Position numbers and translations under genes: made by a program. Positions 52,669-62,789 of a stretch of DNA of 64,000 nt are shown here, piece by piece. The stretch is from Alteromonas sp. ASW11-130 (lineage in GTDB: Bacteria; Pseudomonadota; Gammaproteobacteria; Enterobacterales; Alteromonadaceae), in assembly GCF_026183735.1 (NCBI RefSeq), contig NZ_JAPFRE010000036.1, positions 1-64,000 on the forward strand, given 5' to 3'. The notes under the pieces were generated by a model that was given only the letters and a program-made list of their open reading frames with translations, made no database searches and was not told the origin of the DNA. Numbering within the stretch: the stretch's first letter is position 1; the number at the start of each line of letters is the position of its first letter.

Positions 52669-55600
52669 ATGAAATCATTATCAGAGCTTAGCCTGACTCA
52701 CAATCGATTAATGCTGGCAGTGGTTGTATCCATGATGTTTTTCGGCTTATTCAGTTACTTTAATTTACCCGCCCAGGAAGACCCCAGTGTCACTATCCGC
52801 GAAGCCGTGGTAACGACGCAATATCCAGGTTTGCCAGCCGATAAAGTCGAACTATTGATCACCAAAACCCTAGAGGAAGCGGCTCGAAAATTACCGGAAG
52901 TGAAAGAAATAAGGTCCGTTTCCATGACCGGGCAATCTATATTGCATGTACAGATTCAGGACAGGTTTTTTGAGTTGGAACAAATTTGGGATGACTTAAG
53001 GGACGAATTAGAACAAGTTAGAAATCAACTTCCTGAAGGAACCTCCACGCCGCTGGTGAATGATAATTTTGGCGACGTTGCCGTATTAACCGTAGCGCTG
53101 ATGGCAGACCAAAGTTATCCACTTGGTGAACGGTTTGACATCGCTCAACATATTCGTGACACCTTATTTAAGGTAGAAGGCGTTAAACGCATCGATTTAC
53201 TCGGCGTCATTCCCGAACAGATCACCATCGAATTCAATGGTGGCAAGCTGGCGCAAATGGGGTTATCGCCAGCACAAATAGTCGATAACCTACAACAGCA
53301 AAATATCATCCAGCCAGGAGGCACGGTAGATGCCAATGGCACGAATTTTACCATTCAGCCTTCTGGATATTTTGAGTCGGTAGATGCTGTAGCCGACGCG
53401 CTGGTAGCGGTGCCAGGTCAGGAAGAAACCGTCCCGCTAAAAGATATTGCCACTATTAGTCGAAAATTAGTTGACCCTCCCAGTCGTACCGCATTCTACA
53501 AAGGCGAACGTGCGATCATTTTTGCGATAGCGAAAAACGATAATACCGATGTGCTTAAGTTTACGCCCGCCATGGAACAAACTATGGCAGAACTTAACGA
53601 TACCTTGCCCGCCGGCATTGCCCTTGAAACGGTGACACGACAGGCAGATGTGGTTGAGCAAGCCGTAAACGGAGTAAGTATTAACGTACTGGAAACCCTG
53701 GCTATTGTCTGTACTGTCGTTATTTTGTTTTTAGGCGTGCGTGCTGGACTAATTGTGGGGGCGATAGTACCTGGCGTGATTTTACTCACCATTGCGGTAA
53801 TGGCGCTTACCGGTATGGCATTAGAAAGAATGTCACTGGCAACCCTGATTATTTCGCTGGGTATTTTGGTTGATAATGGTATTGTTGTGGCGGAAGACTT
53901 CAAACGTCGTTTAGAATTGGGTGAAACCCGTGATCAAGCCATGCACGATTGTAGTCGTGAACTGGCGTTCCCTCTTCTCACCTCTTCGCTGACAACGATT
54001 TTGGTTTTCTTGCCACTTATGCTGGCACAAAGTCCATCAGGAGAATACACCCGCTCGGTTTCACTGATCATCCTTATCTCGTTAATAATTTCATGGATAC
54101 TTTCCCAAACAATCACGCCGTTTCTTTGTTACCACTTTATCCCTGACACGGTGAAAAACGATGAACAAACAGAACGATTTAATTTTAGCCGCATGTTTAA
54201 TCGCTTGAACCCTTTTTACGAATCGTTTTTACGCAAGGTATTACATATTCGTGGCGTATTTATGTTTGGGATGATGGGCCTTTTCGCGTTAGGTGTGTTT
54301 GCAATGACACAGGTTCCAACGAAATTTTTTCCTGATTCTGACCGCTCGCAAATTCTTATTTATCTGGACATGCCTGCTGGCAGTTCAATACGCGACACTG
54401 AAGCCGCGATGCAAAGGATTTTTAAACGGCTTGATGATAAAGACCAGTTTCCTCACATAAAAAAGCATGTTGGCTATGGAGGCTTCGGAGGGCCGCGTTT
54501 TGTGTTGTCGCTAACCCCTGTTGATCCTGAACCATCGAAAGGTTTTTTAATGATTGATGTAGGGGATCGAGAACATACAGACCCTACCATTGATGAATTA
54601 CGCAGAATGTTTGCGGATGATTTTCCGAGAATATTTGCTCGCGTATCGAAAATGTTTTTAGGCCCATCAGATTCCAGCAAAATCGATATCCAAGTTAAAG
54701 GTCCTGATAAAGATTTGTTATTTGCAACCGCTCAAAAAATTGAGGCGATGCTCGCAAGCCAGCCAGGGTCTTATGACATCAAAAACGACTGGGAAAACCG
54801 GGTTACCCAAATCAAGTTGGATATTAACCAACAAAAAGCCAGACGGGCGGGCGTCAGCTCAAGTGATATAGCGCAAACATTAAACACCTATTTCTCAGGG
54901 AGGATGATAACGCAATATCTGGAAGGGGATGACATATTGCCCATTGTGGTACAGGCCGCTGATGATGAACGCTATAATTTGTCGCGGATAAAGAGTGTCA
55001 ATGTTTACTCACAGTCACGCAAAGTGAGTGTACCGCTAACGCAGGTAGCCGATATTCGCTTTGAAACAGGTTTTGCACGTATAGCGCGGGAGAATTTATT
55101 TCGCACCATCACGGTGGAAGCAAAAAGTCATGTCCATAATGCCGAAGAGCTAAAACCAATTTTGTCTGACCAAATCAATGAATTACGTGCCAGTTTGCCG
55201 TATGGCTATGAAATTGAATATGACGGCGTAATTGAAGAATCGATTAATTCCCAGGAATCACTCAATAAATATTTGCCGCTTTGTTTAGGGCTTATCGTTT
55301 TGTTGTTAATCGCCCAATTTCGTTCATATAGAAAAACCTTGATCATTGTACTCACCATTCCACTCATTATTATTGGCGCGGCACTTGGGTTACTGGTGAT
55401 GCAAGCCGACTTAGGTTTTATGGTGATTTTAGGCTTATACGCGCTGGCTGGAATTATCGTTAACAATGGTATTGTGTTGATCGAACGGATTGATACGGAA
55501 AGAAACGAATTTCTCTTGGCCGAAAATAAGAAAATTCCCGAGTCGGAATCCATCGTATCGGCGAGCGTTAGACGGTTACGACCCATTCTTATGTCGGCCT

Positions 55601-55788
55601 TCACAACAATATTAGGGCTTGTCCCCCTCATGCTAAGCGGTGACGTACTGTTTTATGGAATGGCGGCAGCCATAGCGTTTGGATTAGCGATAGGAACACT
55701 ACTCACTTTGGGTGTGGTACCTGTAATGTATTCGTTATTGTTCAGATTGACTCCAAAAGACGAGGGTAAATGCCGCTACTCAGAATAG
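52669..55788 (+). CDS. RND multidrug efflux pump (HAE/AcrB family)
   Basis: A 1039-residue inner-membrane proton/drug antiporter. It begins KSLSELSLTHNRLMLAVVVS, has the N-terminal porter loop QEDPSVTIREAVVTTQYPGL, the proton-relay segment IISLGILVDNGIVVAEDFKRR and the second-half segment ALAGIIVNNGIVLIERIDT. It has about 12 membrane segments with two large periplasmic loops (about 40-330 and 560-860). The single Asp in the first relay segment (LVDNG), rather than Asp-Asp, groups it with the less common pumps. It pairs with the adaptor just upstream; the substrate is unknown. Confidence 0.92.
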   Translation: MKSLSELSLTHNRLMLAVVVSMMFFGLFSYFNLPAQEDPSVTIREAVVTTQYPGLPADKVELLITKTLEEAARKLPEVKEIRSVSMTGQSILHVQIQDRFFELEQIWDDLRDELEQVRNQLPEGTSTPLVNDNFGDVAVLTVALMADQSYPLGERFDIAQHIRDTLFKVEGVKRIDLLGVIPEQITIEFNGGKLAQMGLSPAQIVDNLQQQNIIQPGGTVDANGTNFTIQPSGYFESVDAVADALVAVPGQEETVPLKDIATISRKLVDPPSRTAFYKGERAIIFAIAKNDNTDVLKFTPAMEQTMAELNDTLPAGIALETVTRQADVVEQAVNGVSINVLETLAIVCTVVILFLGVRAGLIVGAIVPGVILLTIAVMALTGMALERMSLATLIISLGILVDNGIVVAEDFKRRLELGETRDQAMHDCSRELAFPLLTSSLTTILVFLPLMLAQSPSGEYTRSVSLIILISLIISWILSQTITPFLCYHFIPDTVKNDEQTERFNFSRMFNRLNPFYESFLRKVLHIRGVFMFGMMGLFALGVFAMTQVPTKFFPDSDRSQILIYLDMPAGSSIRDTEAAMQRIFKRLDDKDQFPHIKKHVGYGGFGGPRFVLSLTPVDPEPSKGFLMIDVGDREHTDPTIDELRRMFADDFPRIFARVSKMFLGPSDSSKIDIQVKGPDKDLLFATAQKIEAMLASQPGSYDIKNDWENRVTQIKLDINQQKARRAGVSSSDIAQTLNTYFSGRMITQYLEGDDILPIVVQAADDERYNLSRIKSVNVYSQSRKVSVPLTQVADIRFETGFARIARENLFRTITVEAKSHVHNAEELKPILSDQINELRASLPYGYEIEYDGVIEESINSQESLNKYLPLCLGLIVLLLIAQFRSYRKTLIIVLTIPLIIIGAALGLLVMQADLGFMVILGLYALAGIIVNNGIVLIERIDTERNEFLLAENKKIPESESIVSASVRRLRPILMSAFTTILGLVPLMLSGDVLFYGMAAAIAFGLAIGTLLTLGVVPVMYSLLFRLTPKDEGKCRYSE

Positions 55789-56373
55789 GGACGTAAATTT
55801 TAAATTGCTTTGTCTCTTGGCATTTAGTCAGCGACAAAGGCTATTGCGAATCTATACGTAAACTAACGAGACCTTAACGTCTTTGGTCAGTTAAGCAATG
55901 ACGTGATGGCAGCCCTTTGATAACGCATACCATACACACTGGAACTGCAAAATGCTGCTAAATAAAATTATGCTCATCTTTCCCCCCTCTCCACTATGGA
56001 TGGGGAACTTCCACTAACGTGTGGGACACTCGTGAATGACTTTAGATAATCCGTCGCCAATGCCTTAGCATCTTCATATCACCCTGCGCACTTCGTGCCA
56101 TATAGCCACCCGGTAGTACCAGAGGTATTTCCGGCTAAATAGGTTTGTTTCGGAATGGACAGGTTACAAACCGGATCCATCGTTCTTTTTATATTGAACA
56201 GTTTATATATCAAAGTAGATCCTATTTGTGTTATTTTACTACTTTAGTCTAGTGCGCCCACCCTATTGACGGCCATTAAAATATAGCGTTTAGTCGCAAG
56301 TTATAGACGATAAGCTTAACCTTCTAACGAATATGCTTGCATCAGTTTCACACATTCTTAATGGTAAGAATAC
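55789..56373. other. Intergenic region upstream of the hybrid kinase
   Basis: About 585 bp with no supported gene. Nothing distinctive was seen apart from AT-rich DNA near the kinase start. Confidence 0.4.
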
Positions 56374-58749
56374 ATGTCGACCTCACCCTTTTTAGTTACC
56401 GACAAATTTAACGATAATGCTGTTGATGCTTTAATGCGTACTCACGACTGGAGTACTTCGCCATTAGGGCATCCGGACACTTGGCCACAAGTTTTACGCA
56501 CTGTAACCAGTCTAATACTAAATTCAAAGTTTCCGATGTTTTTAGCGTGGGGACCGCAGTTGGCGCTATTGTACAATGACGCTTATGTAAACCTTTTGGC
56601 CAATAAGCACCCTGCGTCATTGGGCCGTCCGTTTCACGAGGTTTGGGCAGATATATGGGAGGATATTACTCCCATTGTCGAACAGGCTATGGCAGGGCAG
56701 TCTACCTATCATAAAGATATGCCGTTAACGATGACACGCAAGGGCTACGAAGAGTCGACATGGTTTACGTTTTCCTATTCTCCAATCTATGATGAGATCG
56801 GTAACGTCGGTGGTATGTATTGCGCGTGCACCGAAACCACCCAAGAAGTGTTGGCCACGCGTCGGCGCAAAAACGAAAATGAACATCTTCTCCAATTGTT
56901 TCAGCAAGCACCAGGTATCATGGCGGTGCTACGCGATAAAGAACACGTTTTTGAATTAGCTAACGAGGCTTACCAGAAGCTGGTAGGTAATCGGGAGTTA
57001 GTGGGAAAGACAGTACGAGAAGCGTTGCCCGAAGTCGAAGGGCAAGGTTTCCTGGAGTTGCTTGATTCGGTTTATCAATCAGGGGAACCCTATGTCGGCC
57101 GTGGAATTTCGGTAAAACTGCGTCAGCCAGATAGCGACACACTGGAACAGTTTTATGTTGACTTTGTTTACCAGCCAATACGCGATACAAATGGCGAGGT
57201 ATCGGGTATATTTATTGAAGGCAGTGACGTAACCGAAGCAGTTAAGGCTACGCAAGCTTTGCGCGAAAGCGAAAAACACCTTCGGCAATTAGCCAACACT
57301 ATTCCCCATCTTGCCTGGCTCGCGAAACCCGATGGGCAGATTACCTGGTTTAACGATCGTTGGTATGAATATACGGGTACCGAGTTAGAGCAAGTCAGTG
57401 GGTGGAAATGGCAAGAACTTCACGACCCTAAACATTTGCCAATGGTGCTGTCAAACTATAAGCGCTCTCTTCAGTCTGGCGAGCCATTTGAGATGACGTT
57501 CCCGTTGCGCTCAGCTACGGGTGAGTATCGAAGTTTCTTTACCCGCGCCACCCCGCTACGAGACGATGCCGGTAATATATTGCAATGGCTCGGCACCAAT
57601 ACTGATATCCATGAAATAGAGATGGTGCAAGAAGAGCTCAAAAGAGCCAATCGTCGTAAAGATGAATTTCTCGCCATGCTTGCGCATGAGCTACGCAACC
57701 CGCTGGCCCCCATCAGCACTGCGGCAGAATTACTTATACAAGACTCGACCAAACCCTCTCTTGTCAAACACGCCAGCGATATTATCTCACGTCAGGTGGG
57801 ACATATGACGGGATTGGTTGATGACCTTCTTGACGTATCCCGCGTAACTCGCGGCTTAGTTTCCTTACATATGGAGTCGGTGGATATCGCAAACGTCATC
57901 GATGATGCAGTTGAGCAGGTCAGAACGATGATCGAGCAAAAACAGCAACGTCTAACGGTATTGACGGGCAATAATCAATGCATGGTGGAAGGCGACCGTA
58001 CCCGCCTGACCCAGGTGATCGCGAATATTCTTAATAACGCAAGTCGCTACACACCTATGGAAGGACACATCCAATTGCACCTTGCTATGGATGCCAAAGA
58101 TATTGAAATCACCATAAAAGATGATGGTATCGGTATTGACGCTCAGCTGATGCCGCATATCTTCGACTATTTTACCCAAGCAGAGCGATCACCCGACAGG
58201 GCACAAGGAGGCTTGGGCTTAGGTTTGGCATTAGTGAAAAGTTTGGTCAAGCTACACCACGGTAGCGTTACCGCAAAAAGTGATGGCCTGGGTAGAGGAA
58301 GTTTATTCACGGTGCGGCTACCGCGCGCTTCGACCGCCCAAAAAACAGATGTGAAGACAACGAAACAGCAGTCAACCGACCACTTACTGGATATTTTAAT
58401 TGTCGATGACAATGCAGATGCGGCGCAGATGCTAGCCATGTTATTAGATTTGCAGGGACATCGCCTACGTGTTGAATATAGAGGCTTGAAGGCACTAAAA
58501 CAACTCGAAGACGTGATGCCGCAAGTGATGGTAATTGACATCGGTATGCCCGAAATGGATGGTTATGAATTGGCACAACGTATCCGCGCCTTACCCGAAG
58601 CTGCTGAGGTAACACTGATTGCGCTCACCGGCTACGGACAATGCGAAGACATTAAGCGCTCAAAATTGGCCGGATTTGATTATCATCTGGTTAAACCCGT
58701 AGATATACAAGAATTGTCAGCAATACTTAGTAGTATTACCGGTAGTTAG
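56374..58749 (+). CDS. Hybrid histidine kinase with three PAS domains and receiver
   Basis: A 791-residue soluble hybrid kinase. PAS-like domains lie at about 30-160, 170-290 and 300-415 (ending QWLGTNTDIHEI). The transmitter has H438 (AMLAHELRNPLAPIST), N box NILNNASRYTP, and a glycine-rich block at 612-620 (GGLGLGLAL). The C-terminal receiver (about 670-790) has the acidic pair in IVDDN, D722 (VIDIGMPEMDG), the Thr in IALTGYG and K in YHLVKPVD. No output domain is fused, so phosphate probably passes to a separate histidine phosphotransfer protein or regulator. It has no membrane segment and stands alone. Confidence 0.9.
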   Translation: MSTSPFLVTDKFNDNAVDALMRTHDWSTSPLGHPDTWPQVLRTVTSLILNSKFPMFLAWGPQLALLYNDAYVNLLANKHPASLGRPFHEVWADIWEDITPIVEQAMAGQSTYHKDMPLTMTRKGYEESTWFTFSYSPIYDEIGNVGGMYCACTETTQEVLATRRRKNENEHLLQLFQQAPGIMAVLRDKEHVFELANEAYQKLVGNRELVGKTVREALPEVEGQGFLELLDSVYQSGEPYVGRGISVKLRQPDSDTLEQFYVDFVYQPIRDTNGEVSGIFIEGSDVTEAVKATQALRESEKHLRQLANTIPHLAWLAKPDGQITWFNDRWYEYTGTELEQVSGWKWQELHDPKHLPMVLSNYKRSLQSGEPFEMTFPLRSATGEYRSFFTRATPLRDDAGNILQWLGTNTDIHEIEMVQEELKRANRRKDEFLAMLAHELRNPLAPISTAAELLIQDSTKPSLVKHASDIISRQVGHMTGLVDDLLDVSRVTRGLVSLHMESVDIANVIDDAVEQVRTMIEQKQQRLTVLTGNNQCMVEGDRTRLTQVIANILNNASRYTPMEGHIQLHLAMDAKDIEITIKDDGIGIDAQLMPHIFDYFTQAERSPDRAQGGLGLGLALVKSLVKLHHGSVTAKSDGLGRGSLFTVRLPRASTAQKTDVKTTKQQSTDHLLDILIVDDNADAAQMLAMLLDLQGHRLRVEYRGLKALKQLEDVMPQVMVIDIGMPEMDGYELAQRIRALPEAAEVTLIALTGYGQCEDIKRSKLAGFDYHLVKPVDIQELSAILSSITGS

Positions 58750-58894
58750 GGATTAAACCTTTTGAGTGAAAGTGTAAGTAGAATTTGCCATGTATCGCTA
58801 ATACCTACTTGCACTGCTTCTTCGTCACGCAATATTGCATGATTGACGTATTCACTGCTGGTTTAAATAAGCTTTAATACGATGATAAATGTGG

Positions 58895-60304
58895 TTATTC
58901 AGAATACTTCGTTTCATTTTCGATACTGGTATTTTGCTGCGCATTCAACCACTTGGACAAATTACTGAGAACGTGAAGACTTACCGTTTCGTCGATCCTT
59001 GCGTACTCATCAGGCATACCCGTTTTAGCTGGTTGCAGTAAGTGATTAACCCCTTGTATTTGCTTAAACGTTACCTGCGGATTGTTGGCTCTTTCAAACG
59101 CAATTTTTAATCCTTGAAGGTTGCGAGCTGCATCAACCTGTTTATCCAAACTGCCATGTAGGACTAAAACGGGAACACTGATATGCGTTACTATTGCATG
59201 AGGATCATAACTTAAGAATGACCGTCCCCAACGCGAGGATAAATACCGAGCGTTTAACACCGCCTGTTCTTTGCCTACGTCCTTTTCAATTAAATAGCGT
59301 TCAATCTTTTCTGCCTTCCGCCCTTGTTCAGCCATTTTTACCGCATCTGCCAGGGCCTTATGCACCTTGTTGCGCATCGCATGGGGAAGGTATTCTACCG
59401 CAGCAAATTGCTGATCCAGCCAAAGCTGTTTACCCGTTACTCCCACACCTGCCAGCATGATTAAAAACGCAGCAGGTGGTAGTTTCGCCCGCTGCACCTG
59501 CTGCGCGATATACATGGCCCCCGTCATAGCACCTTCACTATGCCCAGCCAACCCGATTGCCGATTCTGCGATATCACTTCTCGATACGAGATAATGCATC
59601 CCCGCCGCTATGTCAGTTGTAAACTCTTCAAGTGTGGTATCGCCATACACACCTTGGGACTGGCCTACCCCTCGGTCATCTACCCGCAACACGGCGTAAC
59701 CCTGCTTCGTCAAATGATCGGCTATGACCATAAAAGGTTTATGGCCAAACAAGGTTTCATCACGATCTTGTGGACCTGACCCACTGATCAACAATACTGC
59801 CGGGTAGACGCCCTTCCCTTTTGGCCTGGTTAAAGTCCCTGCTAGCCTGAACGATTCGGTGGGATGGTCAAATATCACCTCTTCTACCAAATAAGGAAAA
59901 GGGGCTACAGGTTCTTGTGGTCTTCGTTGACTGATTGTGTACTCATGAAGTTGGTTATCATTTAAACGGGACATTTCTAAATTAAATTCCCGTCCCATTT
60001 GCGAGAATGTGCCTTTCAGTGACGTTTGCTCCAGTGTGCCATCGAAGGTTGCACCTATCGCAGCCATATCAAGAAAAATTGTATTTCCTTTAATTTCTAC
60101 CCGCGAAACGGGAATTCCATATGCTCGCTGCTGCGGACTATCGATAGATGCGGAAGGAGTATCACTGAGTGTATTGAGATGAAAAACCAAAGGTAAGGTT
60201 AATTGTTTGTTTATATAAAGTTCACCTTGCCATTTCCCGTTAAATGTCTCACTTGCTAACACCCCGTTACACATAAATAAAAAAATTGTAAGCACTCTAA
60301 ACAT
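58895..60304 (-). CDS. Secreted alpha/beta hydrolase
   Basis: A 469-residue exported hydrolase. A signal peptide (RVLTIFLFMCNGVLA) precedes a ~120-residue beta-sandwich-like N-terminal domain (TFNGKWQGELYINKQLTLPL). The alpha/beta hydrolase domain runs from about 145 to 450: LLISGSGPQDRDE, VLRVDDRGVGQSQG, nucleophile S256 (GLAGHSEGAM), Asp in VLVLHGSLDKQVDAA and His in IQGVNHLLQP. This layout fits the serine-hydrolase/aminopeptidase-like secreted group with an N-terminal accessory domain. The substrate is unknown; dipeptidyl-peptidase or esterase activity are both possible. Confidence 0.85.
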   Translation of the reverse strand: MFRVLTIFLFMCNGVLASETFNGKWQGELYINKQLTLPLVFHLNTLSDTPSASIDSPQQRAYGIPVSRVEIKGNTIFLDMAAIGATFDGTLEQTSLKGTFSQMGREFNLEMSRLNDNQLHEYTISQRRPQEPVAPFPYLVEEVIFDHPTESFRLAGTLTRPKGKGVYPAVLLISGSGPQDRDETLFGHKPFMVIADHLTKQGYAVLRVDDRGVGQSQGVYGDTTLEEFTTDIAAGMHYLVSRSDIAESAIGLAGHSEGAMTGAMYIAQQVQRAKLPPAAFLIMLAGVGVTGKQLWLDQQFAAVEYLPHAMRNKVHKALADAVKMAEQGRKAEKIERYLIEKDVGKEQAVLNARYLSSRWGRSFLSYDPHAIVTHISVPVLVLHGSLDKQVDAARNLQGLKIAFERANNPQVTFKQIQGVNHLLQPAKTGMPDEYARIDETVSLHVLSNLSKWLNAQQNTSIENETKYSE

Positions 60305-60667
60305 CGTTTCATTCCTATTTTTGAATTAACGTGCCTATGCAGGGACGCGCACAGCGCAAAAAACAACCAGTCACGCAAAAAGGTTTACGCATGAAAGTAT
60401 AGTTCAGACTTGTCCCTCCCTGGAAAAAAGTGAGATTTTATCTACAGTTAAGGTTTGCGTTTTATCGTCAAAAAGCGGATAGTTTATTTTTCAATCTACT
60501 GATTCGCACTCAATACTTCGAAACCGTGCAACCTTGGTGTATGATGCGCGCCGTTTCGATGGAATGACCGCATAAACCTGTGGTTCAGATAGGGTGAGTT
60601 TAACCAGAGAGTCGGGTTATGCGATTATCCTGTCAGCTAAATTTAACTAACAAAAGTGAATGACATT
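60305..60667. promoter_or_regulatory. Upstream region of the DUF47-PiT operon
   Basis: About 360 bp. A promoter-like TATGAT at 60540-60545 lies just before a long imperfect hairpin, so the hairpin would be in the transcribed leader. It is divergent from the hydrolase gene. Confidence 0.45.
60569..60623 (+). promoter_or_regulatory. Structured leader RNA candidate upstream of DUF47-PiT
   Basis: CGCATAAACC (60569-60578) pairs with GGGTTATGCG (60614-60623) at nine of ten positions, enclosing an inner GGTT (60582-60585)/AACC (60602-60605) stem. The whole is 55 nt, ends 45 nt before the ATG, and lies downstream of a plausible -10. No known riboswitch family was recognised, and the free energy was not computed. 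Confidence 0.4.
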
Positions 60668-61345
60668 ATGCCTGGAAATTCATTTTTAGGGGTGTTTGCT
60701 AAATCTCCCCTTAAGCCGCTCGAAGACCACATTAATGTGGTACATGATTGTAGCCAGCAATTGTTACCGTTTTTTGAAGCCGTTTTTAAAGAAGACTGGC
60801 AAGAAGCTGAGAGGCTACAGAAGTCCATCTCTCAGTTAGAAAAAAAAGCAGACGTGATCAAACGTGAACTGCGCACTAGCTTGCCAAGTGGCATCTTCAT
60901 GCCAATTCAACGGCAGGATTTACTGGACTTACTTACCCAACAGGACAAGATTGCCAATAAAGCGAAAGATATATCTGGGCGAGTAATCGGGCGCGAACTC
61001 CCCATTCCTTCGCAGCTTCAGGAAGACTTTATGACGTATCTAGTCCGCTGCCTCGATGCCACGGGCCAAGCGCAGAAAGTCATAAACGAACTTGATGATC
61101 TTTTAGAAACGGGTTTTAAAGGCCGTGAAGTGCGTCTGGTAGAAGACATGATCGAGCATCTTGATCGGATCGAAGATGAAACTGACGGTATGCAGGTAGC
61201 CATTCGACGTAAGCTTCGTGCAATTGAAGCTGAACTAAATCCTGTCGATGTGGTTTTCCTGTACAGCATAATTGAATGGGTGGGTGGCCTGGCCGACACC
61301 TCAGAGCGCGTTGGTTCGCGTCTCGAATTAATGTTAGCGAATTAA
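60668..61345 (+). CDS. DUF47/PhoU-like phosphate-uptake accessory protein
   Basis: A 225-residue all-helical cytoplasmic protein of the DUF47 (YkaA/TIGR00153) type: GVFAKSPLKPLEDHINVVHD, then KADVIKRELRTSLPSGIFMP with RQDLLDLLTQQDKIANKAKD. Such proteins bind metals and control the adjacent PiT transporter. The start at 60668 matches the family (MPGNSF); the in-frame GTG at 60656 is rejected. The PiT gene begins 13 bp downstream, a clear two-gene operon. Confidence 0.88.
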   Translation: MPGNSFLGVFAKSPLKPLEDHINVVHDCSQQLLPFFEAVFKEDWQEAERLQKSISQLEKKADVIKRELRTSLPSGIFMPIQRQDLLDLLTQQDKIANKAKDISGRVIGRELPIPSQLQEDFMTYLVRCLDATGQAQKVINELDDLLETGFKGREVRLVEDMIEHLDRIEDETDGMQVAIRRKLRAIEAELNPVDVVFLYSIIEWVGGLADTSERVGSRLELMLAN

Positions 61346-61358
61346 AGAGTAATAGCTG

Positions 61359-62627
61359 ATGGATATATTAACGAGTTACGGCACGATACTAATAATAATA
61401 GCTGCCGGTGTAGGCTTTTTGATGGCGTGGGGTATTGGCGCGAATGACGTTGCCAATGCTATGGGAACCTCAGTAGGTTCAAAAGCACTGACCATTAAAC
61501 AAGCTATTTTAATTGCAATGGTTTTTGAGTTTGCCGGTGCTTACCTAGCGGGCGGTGAGGTGACTTCAACCATCCGTAAAGGCATTATTGATTCTGGTTA
61601 CTTTGTTGACACGCCTGAGCTGCTGGTGTTTGGCATGATTTCTGCCCTATTGGCAGCGGGTATCTGGCTGGCCGCGGCGTCTTATTTGGGTTGGCCAGTT
61701 TCTACTACCCACTCCATCATCGGTGCGATAGTGGGCTTCGCTGCTGTGGGCGTTAGTGTTGACGCGGTATCCTGGGGTAAAGTAGGTGGTATAGTAGGAA
61801 GCTGGATTGTTACCCCTGCTATATCTGGTTTTATTGCCTACCTCATATTCCAAAGTGCGCAGAAACTTATCTTCGATACCGACAGACCTTTTGAAAATGC
61901 TAAGAAATATGTTCCTTTCTATATGGCATTTGCCGGTTTCGTTATGGCATTGGTCACCATTAAAAAGGGCTTGAAGCATGTAGGCTTAGATTTGCCTGTT
62001 AATCAAGGCTACTTAGTATCTATCGCTATCGCGGTCTTAATTGGTGTCATTGGCTATTTTGCTATCAGACGCATTAAATTTGAAGTAAACGCTGATAAAG
62101 GTACGCAATTCGCCAATGTTGAAAAAGTGTTTGCTGTATTAATGGTAGTAACAGCGTGCTGTATGGCGTTTGCTCATGGTTCAAACGATGTTGCTAATGC
62201 TATTGGCCCCTTAGCTGCAGTAGTGAGCATAGTCTCTAGTGGCGGTGAAATTGGCGCTAAGGCAGCACTGGTTTGGTGGATATTGCCGTTAGGTGGCTTA
62301 GGCATTGTAGCGGGGCTGGCCTTGTTTGGTCACCGCGTTATTAGAACTATCGGTAAAGGTATAACCCACTTAACCCCTAGCCGTGGTTTTGCTGCAGAGC
62401 TTGCAGCAGCCAGCACGGTGGTAATAGCCTCGGGTACTGGTTTACCTATTTCCACTACACAAACGTTAGTAGGTGCTGTATTGGGTGTAGGTATGGCGCG
62501 CGGCATTGCAGCCCTTAATTTAGGCGTGGTACGCAATATAGTCGTATCGTGGGTGATAACCCTTCCAGCTGGGGCGGGTCTTTCCATAATTTTCTTCTAT
62601 AGCATTAAAGCTGCTTTCGGCGCTTAA
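61359..62627 (+). CDS. pitA: PiT-family inorganic phosphate transporter
   Basis: A 422-residue transporter with the duplicated PiT signature: GIGANDVANAMGTSVGSKAL in the first half and FAHGSNDVANAIGPLAAVVS in the second, plus WPVSTTHSIIGAIVGFAAVG and GLPISTTQTLVGAVLGVGMA. It has about ten membrane segments. PiT carriers take up metal phosphate with the proton gradient. The stop is followed by a strong terminator, and a PHO-box-controlled gene lies just downstream. Low-affinity uptake here is paired with the DUF47 accessory protein. Confidence 0.92.
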   Translation: MDILTSYGTILIIIAAGVGFLMAWGIGANDVANAMGTSVGSKALTIKQAILIAMVFEFAGAYLAGGEVTSTIRKGIIDSGYFVDTPELLVFGMISALLAAGIWLAAASYLGWPVSTTHSIIGAIVGFAAVGVSVDAVSWGKVGGIVGSWIVTPAISGFIAYLIFQSAQKLIFDTDRPFENAKKYVPFYMAFAGFVMALVTIKKGLKHVGLDLPVNQGYLVSIAIAVLIGVIGYFAIRRIKFEVNADKGTQFANVEKVFAVLMVVTACCMAFAHGSNDVANAIGPLAAVVSIVSSGGEIGAKAALVWWILPLGGLGIVAGLALFGHRVIRTIGKGITHLTPSRGFAAELAAASTVVIASGTGLPISTTQTLVGAVLGVGMARGIAALNLGVVRNIVVSWVITLPAGAGLSIIFFYSIKAAFGA

Positions 62628-62640
62628 TTCACTGCCAGCA

Positions 62641-62670
62641 ATTCAAGCTGACAAACGTGTCAGCTTGAAT
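62641..62670 (+). terminator. Rho-independent terminator of the DUF47-PiT operon
   Basis: ATTCAAGCTGACA and TGTCAGCTTGAAT form a perfect 13-bp stem with the 4-nt loop AACG, followed by TTCCCTTCTTT. It begins 13 nt after the PiT stop. Confidence 0.85.
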
Positions 62671-62710
62671 TTCCCTTCTTTGTAACCTGTACTACACTTC
62701 ACTGTCATAT

Positions 62711-62744
62711 TTGTCATAAAAGTGTCACATTCGACATCTATACT
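62711..62744 (+). promoter_or_regulatory. PHO box and -10 of the PstS-like gene
   Basis: TTGTCATAAAAGTGTCAC (62711-62728) matches the E. coli PHO box CTGTCATAAAACTGTCAT at 15 of 18 positions, with the correct 11-bp period. An extra TGTCAT lies just upstream at 62703-62708. TATACT (62739-62744) lies 10 bp after the box, the position where PhoB replaces the -35 element. The gene begins 45 bp after the -10. Confidence 0.85.
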
Positions 62745-62789
62745 CCGCGCATCACTTAAAGTTACTGCAAATGAATTTGTGAGGACGTT

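Noticed and set aside
53496..53903. 135-codon minus-strand ORF inside the RND pump
   Set aside because: Antisense shadow; the plus-strand gene is certain.
58167..58541. 124-codon minus-strand ORF inside the hybrid kinase
   Set aside because: Antisense shadow of a well-supported gene.
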